A stretch of DNA of 14,735 nucleotides, from contig JALZVD010000057.1 of NCBI GenBank assembly GCA_023300205.1, positions 1 through 14,735 on the forward strand. The letters are read 5' to 3'. The DNA is from Akkermansiaceae bacterium. GTDB taxonomy: Bacteria; Verrucomicrobiota; Verrucomicrobiia; Verrucomicrobiales; Akkermansiaceae. The first letter of the stretch is position 1. Each line of letters opens with the position of its first letter. The position numbers were made by a program, and so were the translations under genes. Positions 7,163 through 14,649 of the stretch are shown here, piece by piece. A model generated the notes under the pieces. That model had not been told where the DNA came from. It made no database searches and saw only the letters and a program-made list of their open reading frames with translations.

Positions 7163-8065
7163 ATGAACAGAAGAAACTTTATCCAAACATCCATCGGAAC
7201 AATCGGAGCTCTCGCAGCCGGCACAGTCCCCTCCCTTGCATTTGAAGACCAAGCTCCACCTCTATTTGAGATTTCCCTCGCTGAATGGTCTCTTCATAAC
7301 ATGATCTGGAAGAAGAACCTGACCAACATGGACTTCCCTAAATATGCCAAGGACGAATTCGGCATCACAGCTGTGGAATACGTGAATGGATTTTTCAAAG
7401 ACAAAGCAAAAGACGTAAAGTATCTCACTGAGCTCAAAAAACGCACCGGTGATGAAGGAATTACAAACGTACTCATCATGATCGATGGTGAAGGTCAAAT
7501 TGGAGCAGCTGAGAATAAAAAACGCCAACAAACCGTAGATAATCACAAGAAATGGGTAGAAGCGGCTCAGTTCCTCGGTTGCCACTCTATTCGCGTTAAT
7601 GCTTTTGGCGGTGGAAAAAACCGTGATGAGAAAGCTGACAACGTCATCCATGGCCTCACCAAGCTTTCCGAGTTCGCCAAAGACTTCAACATCAACATCG
7701 TAGTAGAAAACCACGGTGGCCTATCATCAGACGGCCGATGGCTAAAACAAGTCCTCAGCACCGTCAATATGCCAAACTGCGGAGCACTCCCAGACTTCGG
7801 TAACTTTAAAGAATATGATCGCTACCAAGGCATCACAGACCTAATGCCATTTGCCAAAGGCGTCAGCGCTAAAAGTCGCGTCTTCGATGACAAAGGAAAT
7901 GAAACTCAAACTAACTTCTTCAAAGCCATGAAAATCTGCCTTGATGCTGGCTACCGCGGCCACGTAGGCATAGAGTTTGAAGGTAAAGAAATCAGCGAAC
8001 AAGACGGAATACATAAGACCAAAGCACTCCTTGAAAAAGTCCGCGATACTTACAGCAAAGGCTAA
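7163..8065 (+). CDS. Tat-exported sugar phosphate isomerase/epimerase (xylose isomerase-like TIM barrel)
   Basis: This 300-residue protein opens with NRRNFIQTS and a hydrophobic stretch (about 10-26), a twin-arginine signal that suggests folded, probably metal-loaded, export. From about residue 34 the sequence follows the AP-endonuclease-2/xylose isomerase-like TIM-barrel family, with ISLAEWSLH on strand 1 and AVEYVN on strand 2. Candidate divalent-metal ligands are E182 in VENHGG, D211 in PDFGNF and E271/E273 in GIEFEG. Members of this family isomerise or epimerise sugars, inositols or sugar acids, and many copies occur in Verrucomicrobia and Planctomycetes. The substrate cannot be assigned here. 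No dehydrogenase or sulfatase partner is adjacent. The ATG lacks a Shine-Dalgarno sequence. The gene is flanked by hairpins on both sides, so it is likely transcribed alone. Confidence 0.88.
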   Translation: MNRRNFIQTSIGTIGALAAGTVPSLAFEDQAPPLFEISLAEWSLHNMIWKKNLTNMDFPKYAKDEFGITAVEYVNGFFKDKAKDVKYLTELKKRTGDEGITNVLIMIDGEGQIGAAENKKRQQTVDNHKKWVEAAQFLGCHSIRVNAFGGGKNRDEKADNVIHGLTKLSEFAKDFNINIVVENHGGLSSDGRWLKQVLSTVNMPNCGALPDFGNFKEYDRYQGITDLMPFAKGVSAKSRVFDDKGNETQTNFFKAMKICLDAGYRGHVGIEFEGKEISEQDGIHKTKALLEKVRDTYSKG

Positions 8066-8099
8066 AACCTTAGTGCACTTATATTCACGCTTCATCCAT

Positions 8100-8148
8100 A
8101 GAGTCAGAATTTATAAATTATCTACAGATTTCTGGCTCTTTGTATTCT
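8100..8148 (+). terminator. Possible terminator after the isomerase gene
   Basis: AGAGTCAGAA (8100-8109) pairs with TTCTGGCTCT (8130-8139) through ten pairs, one of them G-U, around a 20-nt AT-rich loop. An interrupted T-rich tail follows. The long loop makes it weaker than the other two hairpins. It would separate the isomerase gene from the permease operon. Confidence 0.45.
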
Positions 8149-8202
8149 TTGCACTTGGAAAGTCTTCTCTAGTCAACTACCACATGCATAGCAGACTCCA
8201 CT

Positions 8203-8955
8203 ATGCGCATCTTACACATACTATTTAAGAAAGAACTCAAGCAATTCTTCTTCTCGCCATTCGGCTGGGTTGTATTTGCTATCATCATGCTACTACAAGG
8301 ATTCAGCCTATCCTCTGTATTACAACAGTATGACAAACAACCAGTAGTAAACAACATGCTACTCGATAGCCTCACTACCCCCATCTTCACCATCTACTTC
8401 CTCTTCCTCTTCCCGCTCATAACCATGAAGCTATTTTCTGAAGAAGAACGGAGCGGAACACTAGAGACACTCATGACTGCCCCTATCCGCACCTGGCAAG
8501 TCGTCCTTTCTAAGTATTTTGCAGCCTTCGTGTTCTACTGCTGCCTCTGGCTCCCACTCTTCATCCACATCAAAATCTTCACATTCTTCTCCAGCACTCC
8601 AGCCCCCATAAACTCCGGTCAAATGATCGGAGTATTCACCATCCTCTTTCTCATAGGATCCCTCTTTGTCGCAGTAGGATGCCTTGCATCATCATTCACA
8701 TCTAGCCAGATCATTGCAGCCATCGTCACCTTCGGACTCCTAGCCCTCCATCTATTCCTCGGTTACGTACCCCTGATCATGAATGAAAGTTTCGGTGGTG
8801 AAGGCTTCTTCTACTACATTAATATGGGAGACCACATCAACACATTCGGACAAGGTCTTATCGACTCTCGCCCATTTGCCTACTACCTTTCCATGACATT
8901 TTTCACCCTGCTCCTCACCCATCACGTCGTCGATTACCGTCGCTGGAAAAACTAA
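8203..8955 (+). CDS. ABC-2 type transporter permease (GldF-like)
   Basis: This 250-residue inner-membrane protein has about six hydrophobic segments (roughly 20-36, 59-76, 103-123, 141-163, 169-192 and 226-242). Between segments 2 and 3 lies SEEERSGTLETLMTAPI (79-95), the conserved cytoplasmic coupling segment of ABC-2 permeases, where the ATPase docks. It resembles GldF and other single-domain permeases that pair with a GldG-like protein. The cargo is unknown. A cognate ATPase gene would be expected next to it, but none is present in this window: upstream is the unrelated isomerase. It is the first gene of a tight + strand run, and the next start lies 12 nt after its stop. No Shine-Dalgarno sequence is visible before the ATG. 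Confidence 0.88.
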   Translation: MRILHILFKKELKQFFFSPFGWVVFAIIMLLQGFSLSSVLQQYDKQPVVNNMLLDSLTTPIFTIYFLFLFPLITMKLFSEEERSGTLETLMTAPIRTWQVVLSKYFAAFVFYCCLWLPLFIHIKIFTFFSSTPAPINSGQMIGVFTILFLIGSLFVAVGCLASSFTSSQIIAAIVTFGLLALHLFLGYVPLIMNESFGGEGFFYYINMGDHINTFGQGLIDSRPFAYYLSMTFFTLLLTHHVVDYRRWKN

Positions 8956-8967
8956 TTTCTTATTCTC

Positions 8968-10641
8968 ATGCCGTCTCAGAAACCAGATATTATCCCTGAC
9001 CTTAATAAAGAAAATCTCGCCCCAACTGAGATGATTCCTAAGCCTAAAAACTTAGCCCCAGAACCAAAGGGGAAAAACAAAATCACACCTAAGATCAATC
9101 GCTTCAATATCGGCACAGCCATCTTCATTCAGATCATCCTAACATTCATCTGCGTCTGCCTCTTCAACTACCTTACAGCGGATAAACACCTCAGAGAAGA
9201 CCTCACTGCAGGAGCACAATTTACCCTATCGGACTTCTCATTGAAATTCCTCAAAAGCGAACAGCTCCAAAACCACGCAGACCCAATCAAAGTATACATC
9301 ATCGCAAAACAAAGCCCTCTCTATAGCCAGCGGCTTCGTAGCCTGTTTGAAGAATACACTAGAAACTCAATCACCAAAATCGACGTAGAATTCATAGACC
9401 GAGTTAAAAATGCCAATCGGCTCAATGAGATCTCTGCCATATATAGTAAATCATTCTACGAAGATAGCATCCTCATTGATGCCCGCACAGAAGTCGAGAA
9501 AACCTCATTAAAATCACCAACCTTAACCCCACTAAGATCTACACCTAAAACAACTGAATCAGTCTCCCTCAAGCGCATCAGACAGCTCCCCATTCACGAA
9601 CTATTCCGCACATCTACAGACGGCTCACGCATTACAGCTTGGCAGGATGAAAAAGTGATCACATCTTATCTTCTCAGTGCCATTGAAGGAAAACCGCGCA
9701 AGTTTTACTTCATTGTAGATAAAAGTGAGGTGGATGACCTAGGCGAAGGGTCTCCAGCTTGGAGAACATTCAGTAATCTCCTAAATAGCCAAAACATCCA
9801 GTTAGAACCTTACCAGATCTCATCCAATACCCCCATCCCTTCAGATGCGGAAGGCATTGCCATCATCGGCTTAGATGTGGACTTTGATGACAATGAAATC
9901 CAAGTGCTCAAGGAATACTGGGACAGAAATAGCGCCTCCATCTTCATCACGGTCAAGCCTCAAGCCAAACTAGTCAAAATCCGTAGATTCCTAGCAAGCT
10001 ACGGAATCATGGTAGAGAATGACAGAGTCACCACCATGAGAACAGGTCGCAAGCTCACCACCGCACGTGGCACCTTTGTCCGTGGAAATGAAATCACCAA
10101 AGGATTCGGTGATCAAGCCACCCAGCTAGACGGTATGACTCGCTCACTATCACTTGTAAATATAGATCAACTCGCAACCAAGAACATCAACGTATACTCC
10201 ATTCTTAACTCCGCTCCAGGATGGTGGGGAGAAGTCAGCTACCAGAATGACAAAGCGCAGTTTGACCCAGGTAAAGATCACGGATCAGACCCTAGCAGCC
10301 CTATCATAAGGCCCGTCTCCCTCTCAGCAGCTGTAGTTAGAGGTAAGCTTAACCTCGATCGCACCAAGCACCTCACTTCAAGAATGATTGTCATCGGCAA
10401 CACCAAATTCCTAAGACCAAATAACATGCGTGAAGAGCTAACACACTTCATGACATCCTCGATTAACTGGTTAGCTGGCAGAGAAGACCTCGTGGGCAGT
10501 ATCGGACAAAAACCCGTCCAGAATCAGAAACTTACCATCCCAGCAAAACAGAAATCTCAAATCAACTACACCATACTCATCGTATTACCAGCACTCTCTG
10601 CAATCATAGCATTCATCGTCTGGTTTAACAGACGTTCATAG
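8968..10641 (+). CDS. GldG-like ABC transporter auxiliary protein
   Basis: This 557-residue protein has a cytoplasmic, Pro/Lys-rich N-terminal tail of about 46 residues and one transmembrane helix at about 47-68. A long soluble region follows that would face the periplasm, then a second helix near the C-terminus (about 535-552) and a short basic tail. Layout and position fit the GldG / 'ABC-type uncharacterized transport system' family. In Bacteroidetes gliding bacteria GldF and GldG form part of an ABC complex. In Verrucomicrobia and related phyla the same arrangement occurs in non-gliders, with unknown function. The tail contains a small NLAP repeat (residues 16-19 and 28-31). The gene sits between the permease and the DUF4340 gene, which strongly supports the assignment. 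It should assemble with the upstream permease. Confidence 0.82.
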   Translation: MPSQKPDIIPDLNKENLAPTEMIPKPKNLAPEPKGKNKITPKINRFNIGTAIFIQIILTFICVCLFNYLTADKHLREDLTAGAQFTLSDFSLKFLKSEQLQNHADPIKVYIIAKQSPLYSQRLRSLFEEYTRNSITKIDVEFIDRVKNANRLNEISAIYSKSFYEDSILIDARTEVEKTSLKSPTLTPLRSTPKTTESVSLKRIRQLPIHELFRTSTDGSRITAWQDEKVITSYLLSAIEGKPRKFYFIVDKSEVDDLGEGSPAWRTFSNLLNSQNIQLEPYQISSNTPIPSDAEGIAIIGLDVDFDDNEIQVLKEYWDRNSASIFITVKPQAKLVKIRRFLASYGIMVENDRVTTMRTGRKLTTARGTFVRGNEITKGFGDQATQLDGMTRSLSLVNIDQLATKNINVYSILNSAPGWWGEVSYQNDKAQFDPGKDHGSDPSSPIIRPVSLSAAVVRGKLNLDRTKHLTSRMIVIGNTKFLRPNNMREELTHFMTSSINWLAGREDLVGSIGQKPVQNQKLTIPAKQKSQINYTILIVLPALSAIIAFIVWFNRRS

Positions 10642-10662
10642 AAATAGATTCAACTCAAACCA

Positions 10663-12588
10663 GTGCGACTATTCCCTACAATATTCTTAAGCCTATGCAC
10701 CGTAATACTGTGCACCCTTCTCTATTTGGACACCCAGAAAGATAAGCAGAGAAACACACTCGATGACAGCGGTGCAGTCCCAATAGGTAACAAGCTCTTT
10801 GACAACCCCGCACTTCTTGACAGACAGTCCATCATCATCTCTAACAAAGAAGGCCACGAGCACTCCTTCAAACTCAACCGTAACCAGATCTGGGAATGCA
10901 CCTCTCCCTATCAAGATAGAGCTTCAGGCATACTATACATTGCTCCACTACTCACATTCACCACCCACGCAGAAGTAGTAGAAGTTATCCCTGTCAGCCA
11001 AATCAACATAGAAAATTTTGGATTCTCAGATAACTGGACTAAAATCACAGTCAAAGATATTCATAACAAAACAGCCGCCAGCTATAAAATCGGTATGGAA
11101 TCAGCTTGGAAACATAGAATCATTTCCAAAGACGATCGCGGCCAAGACCTCATCACAGATTTCCCAACAGTCTATATTCTAAAGCAAAACACTAAAGATG
11201 AGGACGTCCTATATTTAGTTGCCGACCCCACATTCAGCATCCACTCGCTCTTCCAAGATAACTTCGAAGGCTTCCGTGACCATCGACCATTCGCTCTAAA
11301 CCGTAAATACATGGAAGAAATCCGTATTAAACATTCTGGACGTGAAATCGTTCTAGACCACTCCTCTTATGAATCACCATGGAGGATATCTAAACCCCTC
11401 GATCTCAGTGTAGACTCCAAAGCCCTATCTAAGCTCCTGGTCGACATATCAAACCTAAAAGCAGTCAAGCTACACCAAAAAGACTCCATTACCCTTCCCC
11501 AAGAAACCAAAAACCTCACCCAAGTCAGTATCAAAAATTTCGAATCTGATGAACTCGTCACTCTCACTGTCTACCCTCCTACAGATGAAAACGCAAAAAC
11601 TGCATATGCTACAATCAGTAACAGAGAAGTAATCTTCGAACTACCCACCCAAGCCACTGAGGGATACAAGAGCTCCATCGCATCCCTCCCTAACAACGTA
11701 AACGCTCTTCGTGCTCGCAACATGATCAACCTCACAAGAGAAAATATCCGCGGTTTCATCCTCAGACAACCTTACATCCCCCCCATCATCGTAGCTCGTC
11801 CCGCAGCAGGATCTAACTACGAACTACTCACCATAGACAATAAACGAACCGCCCCAAATGAAGTCTCCATTGCGAACCTCATCGCAGCAGTCTCGAGAGA
11901 ACCAGTCAAAGCATTCGTATCAGATTCCGTAACAGATCTTAGCTTATATGATTTCCAAAACCCCATCCTCACAATAGACATCCGCCCGCTAGCAGGACTC
12001 ACCCAGAGACTCATCTTCTCACGTAAAGACGAGAAAATATTCGCCCACCTCCAGGGCGGAAATGTAATCTGGCAAGTCGATCCTCAATCATTCAGACGCA
12101 TCCAAAAAAATGAATGGGATTGGAAAAACAACATCGTTTGGAGTCTACTAAAAAATGATATTATTGAGTTCTCCACACAGCACCGTGGACAAAAAACTCT
12201 CACCGTCCACTACGACTACTTAGCCGATACCGTCTCAGCCAAAGTCGGAACCACAGATGTCACAAATAAACTCAATCCACTCCAAGCTAAGTTCTTCATA
12301 AACACCTGCAGCCAGTTAAGCACAAAACGCCGACTAGGGCCTAACAATAAACAAGCTATCCACGCCCTCAAGAACCCCATTTTTTCTGTCAGTATCACCA
12401 GCCAACGATTCGATGACCAGGCCATGCCGAGCTCCACATTTACCCATACCCTACAGATAGCTAAACCCAGTGAGACCGCCACCAGAATAGCCTATTACTA
12501 TGCAAAAAGTAGCAATGACTCTGACTACCTCATGATCTCGCCAGCCACCTACGAACTACTCACTACAAACCTCTTTAGTGAAGAATAA
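10663..12588 (+). CDS. DUF4340 domain-containing membrane-anchored protein
   Basis: The 641-residue product has a single N-terminal transmembrane anchor (about 4-21) and an otherwise soluble, presumably periplasmic body made of repeated beta-rich segments. Position directly after a GldG-like gene, length and overall character match DUF4340 proteins, which travel with ABC-2 permease/GldG pairs. No catalytic motif is evident and the function is unknown. A structural or substrate-handling part of the transporter complex is the simplest inference. Translation appears to start at GTG (10663), 21 nt after the previous stop, because this codon is immediately followed by the membrane anchor. No Shine-Dalgarno sequence is visible. 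Its 3' end overlaps by 11 nt the alternative GTG start of the desulfurase gene. Confidence 0.8.
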   Translation: MRLFPTIFLSLCTVILCTLLYLDTQKDKQRNTLDDSGAVPIGNKLFDNPALLDRQSIIISNKEGHEHSFKLNRNQIWECTSPYQDRASGILYIAPLLTFTTHAEVVEVIPVSQINIENFGFSDNWTKITVKDIHNKTAASYKIGMESAWKHRIISKDDRGQDLITDFPTVYILKQNTKDEDVLYLVADPTFSIHSLFQDNFEGFRDHRPFALNRKYMEEIRIKHSGREIVLDHSSYESPWRISKPLDLSVDSKALSKLLVDISNLKAVKLHQKDSITLPQETKNLTQVSIKNFESDELVTLTVYPPTDENAKTAYATISNREVIFELPTQATEGYKSSIASLPNNVNALRARNMINLTRENIRGFILRQPYIPPIIVARPAAGSNYELLTIDNKRTAPNEVSIANLIAAVSREPVKAFVSDSVTDLSLYDFQNPILTIDIRPLAGLTQRLIFSRKDEKIFAHLQGGNVIWQVDPQSFRRIQKNEWDWKNNIVWSLLKNDIIEFSTQHRGQKTLTVHYDYLADTVSAKVGTTDVTNKLNPLQAKFFINTCSQLSTKRRLGPNNKQAIHALKNPIFSVSITSQRFDDQAMPSSTFTHTLQIAKPSETATRIAYYYAKSSNDSDYLMISPATYELLTTNLFSEE

Positions 12589-12604
12589 TTCTACCCTACT
12601 CACC

Positions 12605-13837
12605 ATGTCTCTAGACGAACAAACTATCCAAGAAATCCGAGCTCAATTCCCCATCCTCTCAAAGAAGATCAACGGAACCCTCCTCACCTATCTGGATAAT
12701 GCCGCCACCACTCATAACCCACAATCTGTGATCGATGTATCAGCAAACTACTACACAGAAATCAACTCCAACATCCATCGCGGAGCACACTACCTCTCCA
12801 GAGAAGCCACTGCTGCTCACGAGGCAGCTCGTGACACCATCGCCAAGCATTTCAACGCAACTCATAGCCATGAAATTATCTTCACATCCGGAACTACAGA
12901 CGGCATCAACTTAGTCGCATCCACCCTCTCGCACTCTGCCAAAATCAAACCCGGTGACCGTATACTTATTTCAGCTCTAGAGCACCACTCTAACATCGTC
13001 CCCTGGCAGCTGCTATGCCAGCAAACTGGTGCAGAGCTAGATGTAATCCCTGTCACAGATTCCGGAGAATGGGACCTAGAAGAACTTGATCAACTACTGA
13101 CAAATAAAACCAAGCTAGTTGCCATCAGCCACGTATCAAATGCACTCGGCACAATCAATCCAGTTGAACAAATAATCTCTAAAGCCAGACAAAACGGAGC
13201 ACTCATCTTACTAGACGGCGCCCAGTCTGCTGCCCACATGCAAGTAGATGTCCAAGCTCTTGATTGTGACTTCTACGTCTTCTCAGGCCATAAATGCTAC
13301 GCACCCACAGGAATAGGCGTCTTATGGGGGAAAGAATCCATCCTCAACGAGCTCCCACCCTACAAAGGTGGAGGAGAGATGATTAAACAAGTCACCTTTG
13401 AAAAAACCACCTACAACGAACTTCCATTTAAATACGAGGCAGGGACACCAAACATCGAAGGAGCCATAGCTCTAGCTGCCGCATTTGACTGGATCAATAA
13501 CATCGGCCTAAATAACATCGCCGCCCATGAGCACCACCTCCTAGAAATAGCCACATCAGCCATCAAAGAAATCGAAGGCGTAAAAATCTACGGAACCTCT
13601 GACCAAAAAGCCGCCGTTTTATCTTTTAATATCCACGGCATCCATCACTACGACCTAGGCACCCTCATGGATCAGATGGGAGTCGCCGTCCGCACCGGAC
13701 ACCACTGCTGTCAACCACTCATGGCACAATACGGTATCCAAGGCACAGTCCGCGCCTCCTTCGCCATCTACAATACCACTGAAGACGTCACCAGACTCAT
13801 TAATGCTATCAAAAAAGCAAAAATGATGTTAAGTTAG
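12605..13837 (+). CDS. sufS: SufS-type cysteine desulfurase (class V aminotransferase fold)
   Basis: This 410-residue PLP enzyme converts cysteine to alanine and passes the sulfur as a persulfide for Fe-S cluster assembly. PLP-site motifs include LDNAATTHNP near the N-terminus, ALEHHSN (124-130), DGAQSAAH (204-211) and the Schiff-base lysine in SGHK (K230). The persulfide cysteine lies in RTGHHCCQPLM (C368, followed by a second cysteine, C369). The short RTGHHC loop assigns it to group II (SufS/CsdA) and not IscS/NifS. I chose the ATG at 12605, which gives the usual family length. A GTG at 12578 in frame would add nine residues and overlap the DUF4340 gene. SufBCD, SufE and SufU are not in the window, so its sulfur acceptor must be encoded elsewhere. 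It lies in line with the transporter genes upstream and lpxA downstream (38-nt gap). Confidence 0.94.
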   Translation: MSLDEQTIQEIRAQFPILSKKINGTLLTYLDNAATTHNPQSVIDVSANYYTEINSNIHRGAHYLSREATAAHEAARDTIAKHFNATHSHEIIFTSGTTDGINLVASTLSHSAKIKPGDRILISALEHHSNIVPWQLLCQQTGAELDVIPVTDSGEWDLEELDQLLTNKTKLVAISHVSNALGTINPVEQIISKARQNGALILLDGAQSAAHMQVDVQALDCDFYVFSGHKCYAPTGIGVLWGKESILNELPPYKGGGEMIKQVTFEKTTYNELPFKYEAGTPNIEGAIALAAAFDWINNIGLNNIAAHEHHLLEIATSAIKEIEGVKIYGTSDQKAAVLSFNIHGIHHYDLGTLMDQMGVAVRTGHHCCQPLMAQYGIQGTVRASFAIYNTTEDVTRLINAIKKAKMMLS

Positions 13838-13875
13838 TCCAGAATTTATCCCCACTAACTCAAAGTAAACTCTCT

Positions 13876-14649
13876 ATGATCCACCCTACAGCCATCATCT
13901 CAGATTCCGCTACTATCGGTAAAGACGTCAGCATCGGTCCCTACTGCGTTATTGGTGACAACGTTACCATCGGAGATCATTCCATACTCAAATCTCATGT
14001 CGTAATAGACGGGCACACCACCATCGGTAAACACAACCTCTTTTACCCTTTTGCCGCAATAGGCCAACTCACTCAGGACCTCAAATACAAAGAAGAACCC
14101 ACTCACCTCATCATTGGAGACAGAAACACATTCCGCGAGAACTGTACCATTCACCGCTCCACCTCCCCAGACACACCCACCACCATTGGTCATGATAACC
14201 TCTTTCTATGCTACTCTCACGTCGCTCATGATTGCGTAATAGCAAACCATTGTATATTCTCTAACAATGCATCCATCGCTGGACACGTTATTGTAGAAGA
14301 CTACGTCATCATCTCAGGTCTATCCGGCGTCCACCAGTTCTGCCGCCTAGGCGCTCACTCCATCGTTGGAGGATTTACTAAAGTCGTCCAAGATATACCC
14401 CCATTCACAATAGCTGACGGAAACCCAGCATCAATCAGAGCCGTCAATCAAATCGGACTCCAGCGCAGAGGCTTCTCCGCGGATGACATTACCGCCTTAC
14501 GCCGCGCATACAAGAGACTCTTCTTCAAAAAAGAAAAGAACCTCAAAGAATCCCTTGAAGAAACCAAACAAGCTGACTGCGCTCAAAATAAATTCGTTCA
14601 AGAACTCATTACATTTCTTGAAAACAGCGAACGAGGAGTAACCCGTTAG
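13876..14649 (+). CDS. lpxA: LpxA, UDP-N-acetylglucosamine O-acyltransferase
   Basis: This 257-residue enzyme catalyses the first step of lipid A synthesis, moving a 3-hydroxyacyl chain from acyl carrier protein to UDP-GlcNAc in the cytoplasm. The N-terminal 180 or so residues are hexapeptide repeats of a left-handed beta-helix. The C-terminal helical domain begins near the QRRGF motif (196-200). The catalytic histidine is H118 in HVAHDC, matching E. coli H125. H115, H137, H153, Q154, R197 and R198 match other active-site residues. The IGDRNTFRE and TIHR stretches are diagnostic. G166 occupies the position of E. coli G173, the acyl-chain ruler, so a long hydroxyacyl chain is plausible. No lpxB, lpxD or fabZ flanks it. 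The ATG lacks a Shine-Dalgarno sequence. The stop overlaps the stop of a probable minus-strand gene. Confidence 0.96.
   Translation: MIHPTAIISDSATIGKDVSIGPYCVIGDNVTIGDHSILKSHVVIDGHTTIGKHNLFYPFAAIGQLTQDLKYKEEPTHLIIGDRNTFRENCTIHRSTSPDTPTTIGHDNLFLCYSHVAHDCVIANHCIFSNNASIAGHVIVEDYVIISGLSGVHQFCRLGAHSIVGGFTKVVQDIPPFTIADGNPASIRAVNQIGLQRRGFSADDITALRRAYKRLFFKKEKNLKESLEETKQADCAQNKFVQELITFLENSERGVTR

Noticed and set aside
7977..8228. Open frame of 83 codons bridging the isomerase end and the permease start.
   Set aside because: It overlaps two well-supported genes in other frames, crosses a probable terminator hairpin and has no family-like features.
12578..12604. GTG start of the desulfurase overlapping the DUF4340 gene.
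   Set aside because: The ATG at 12605 gives the normal family length, and the nine extra residues have no recognisable family match. The GTG remains possible through translational coupling.
13900..14193. 97-codon open frame on the minus strand inside lpxA, and similar antisense frames in clpC, the HMA gene and the DUF4340 gene.
   Set aside because: They lie fully inside strongly supported genes and have low-complexity, shadow-like compositions. Skewed codon use of the true genes is enough to keep these frames open.
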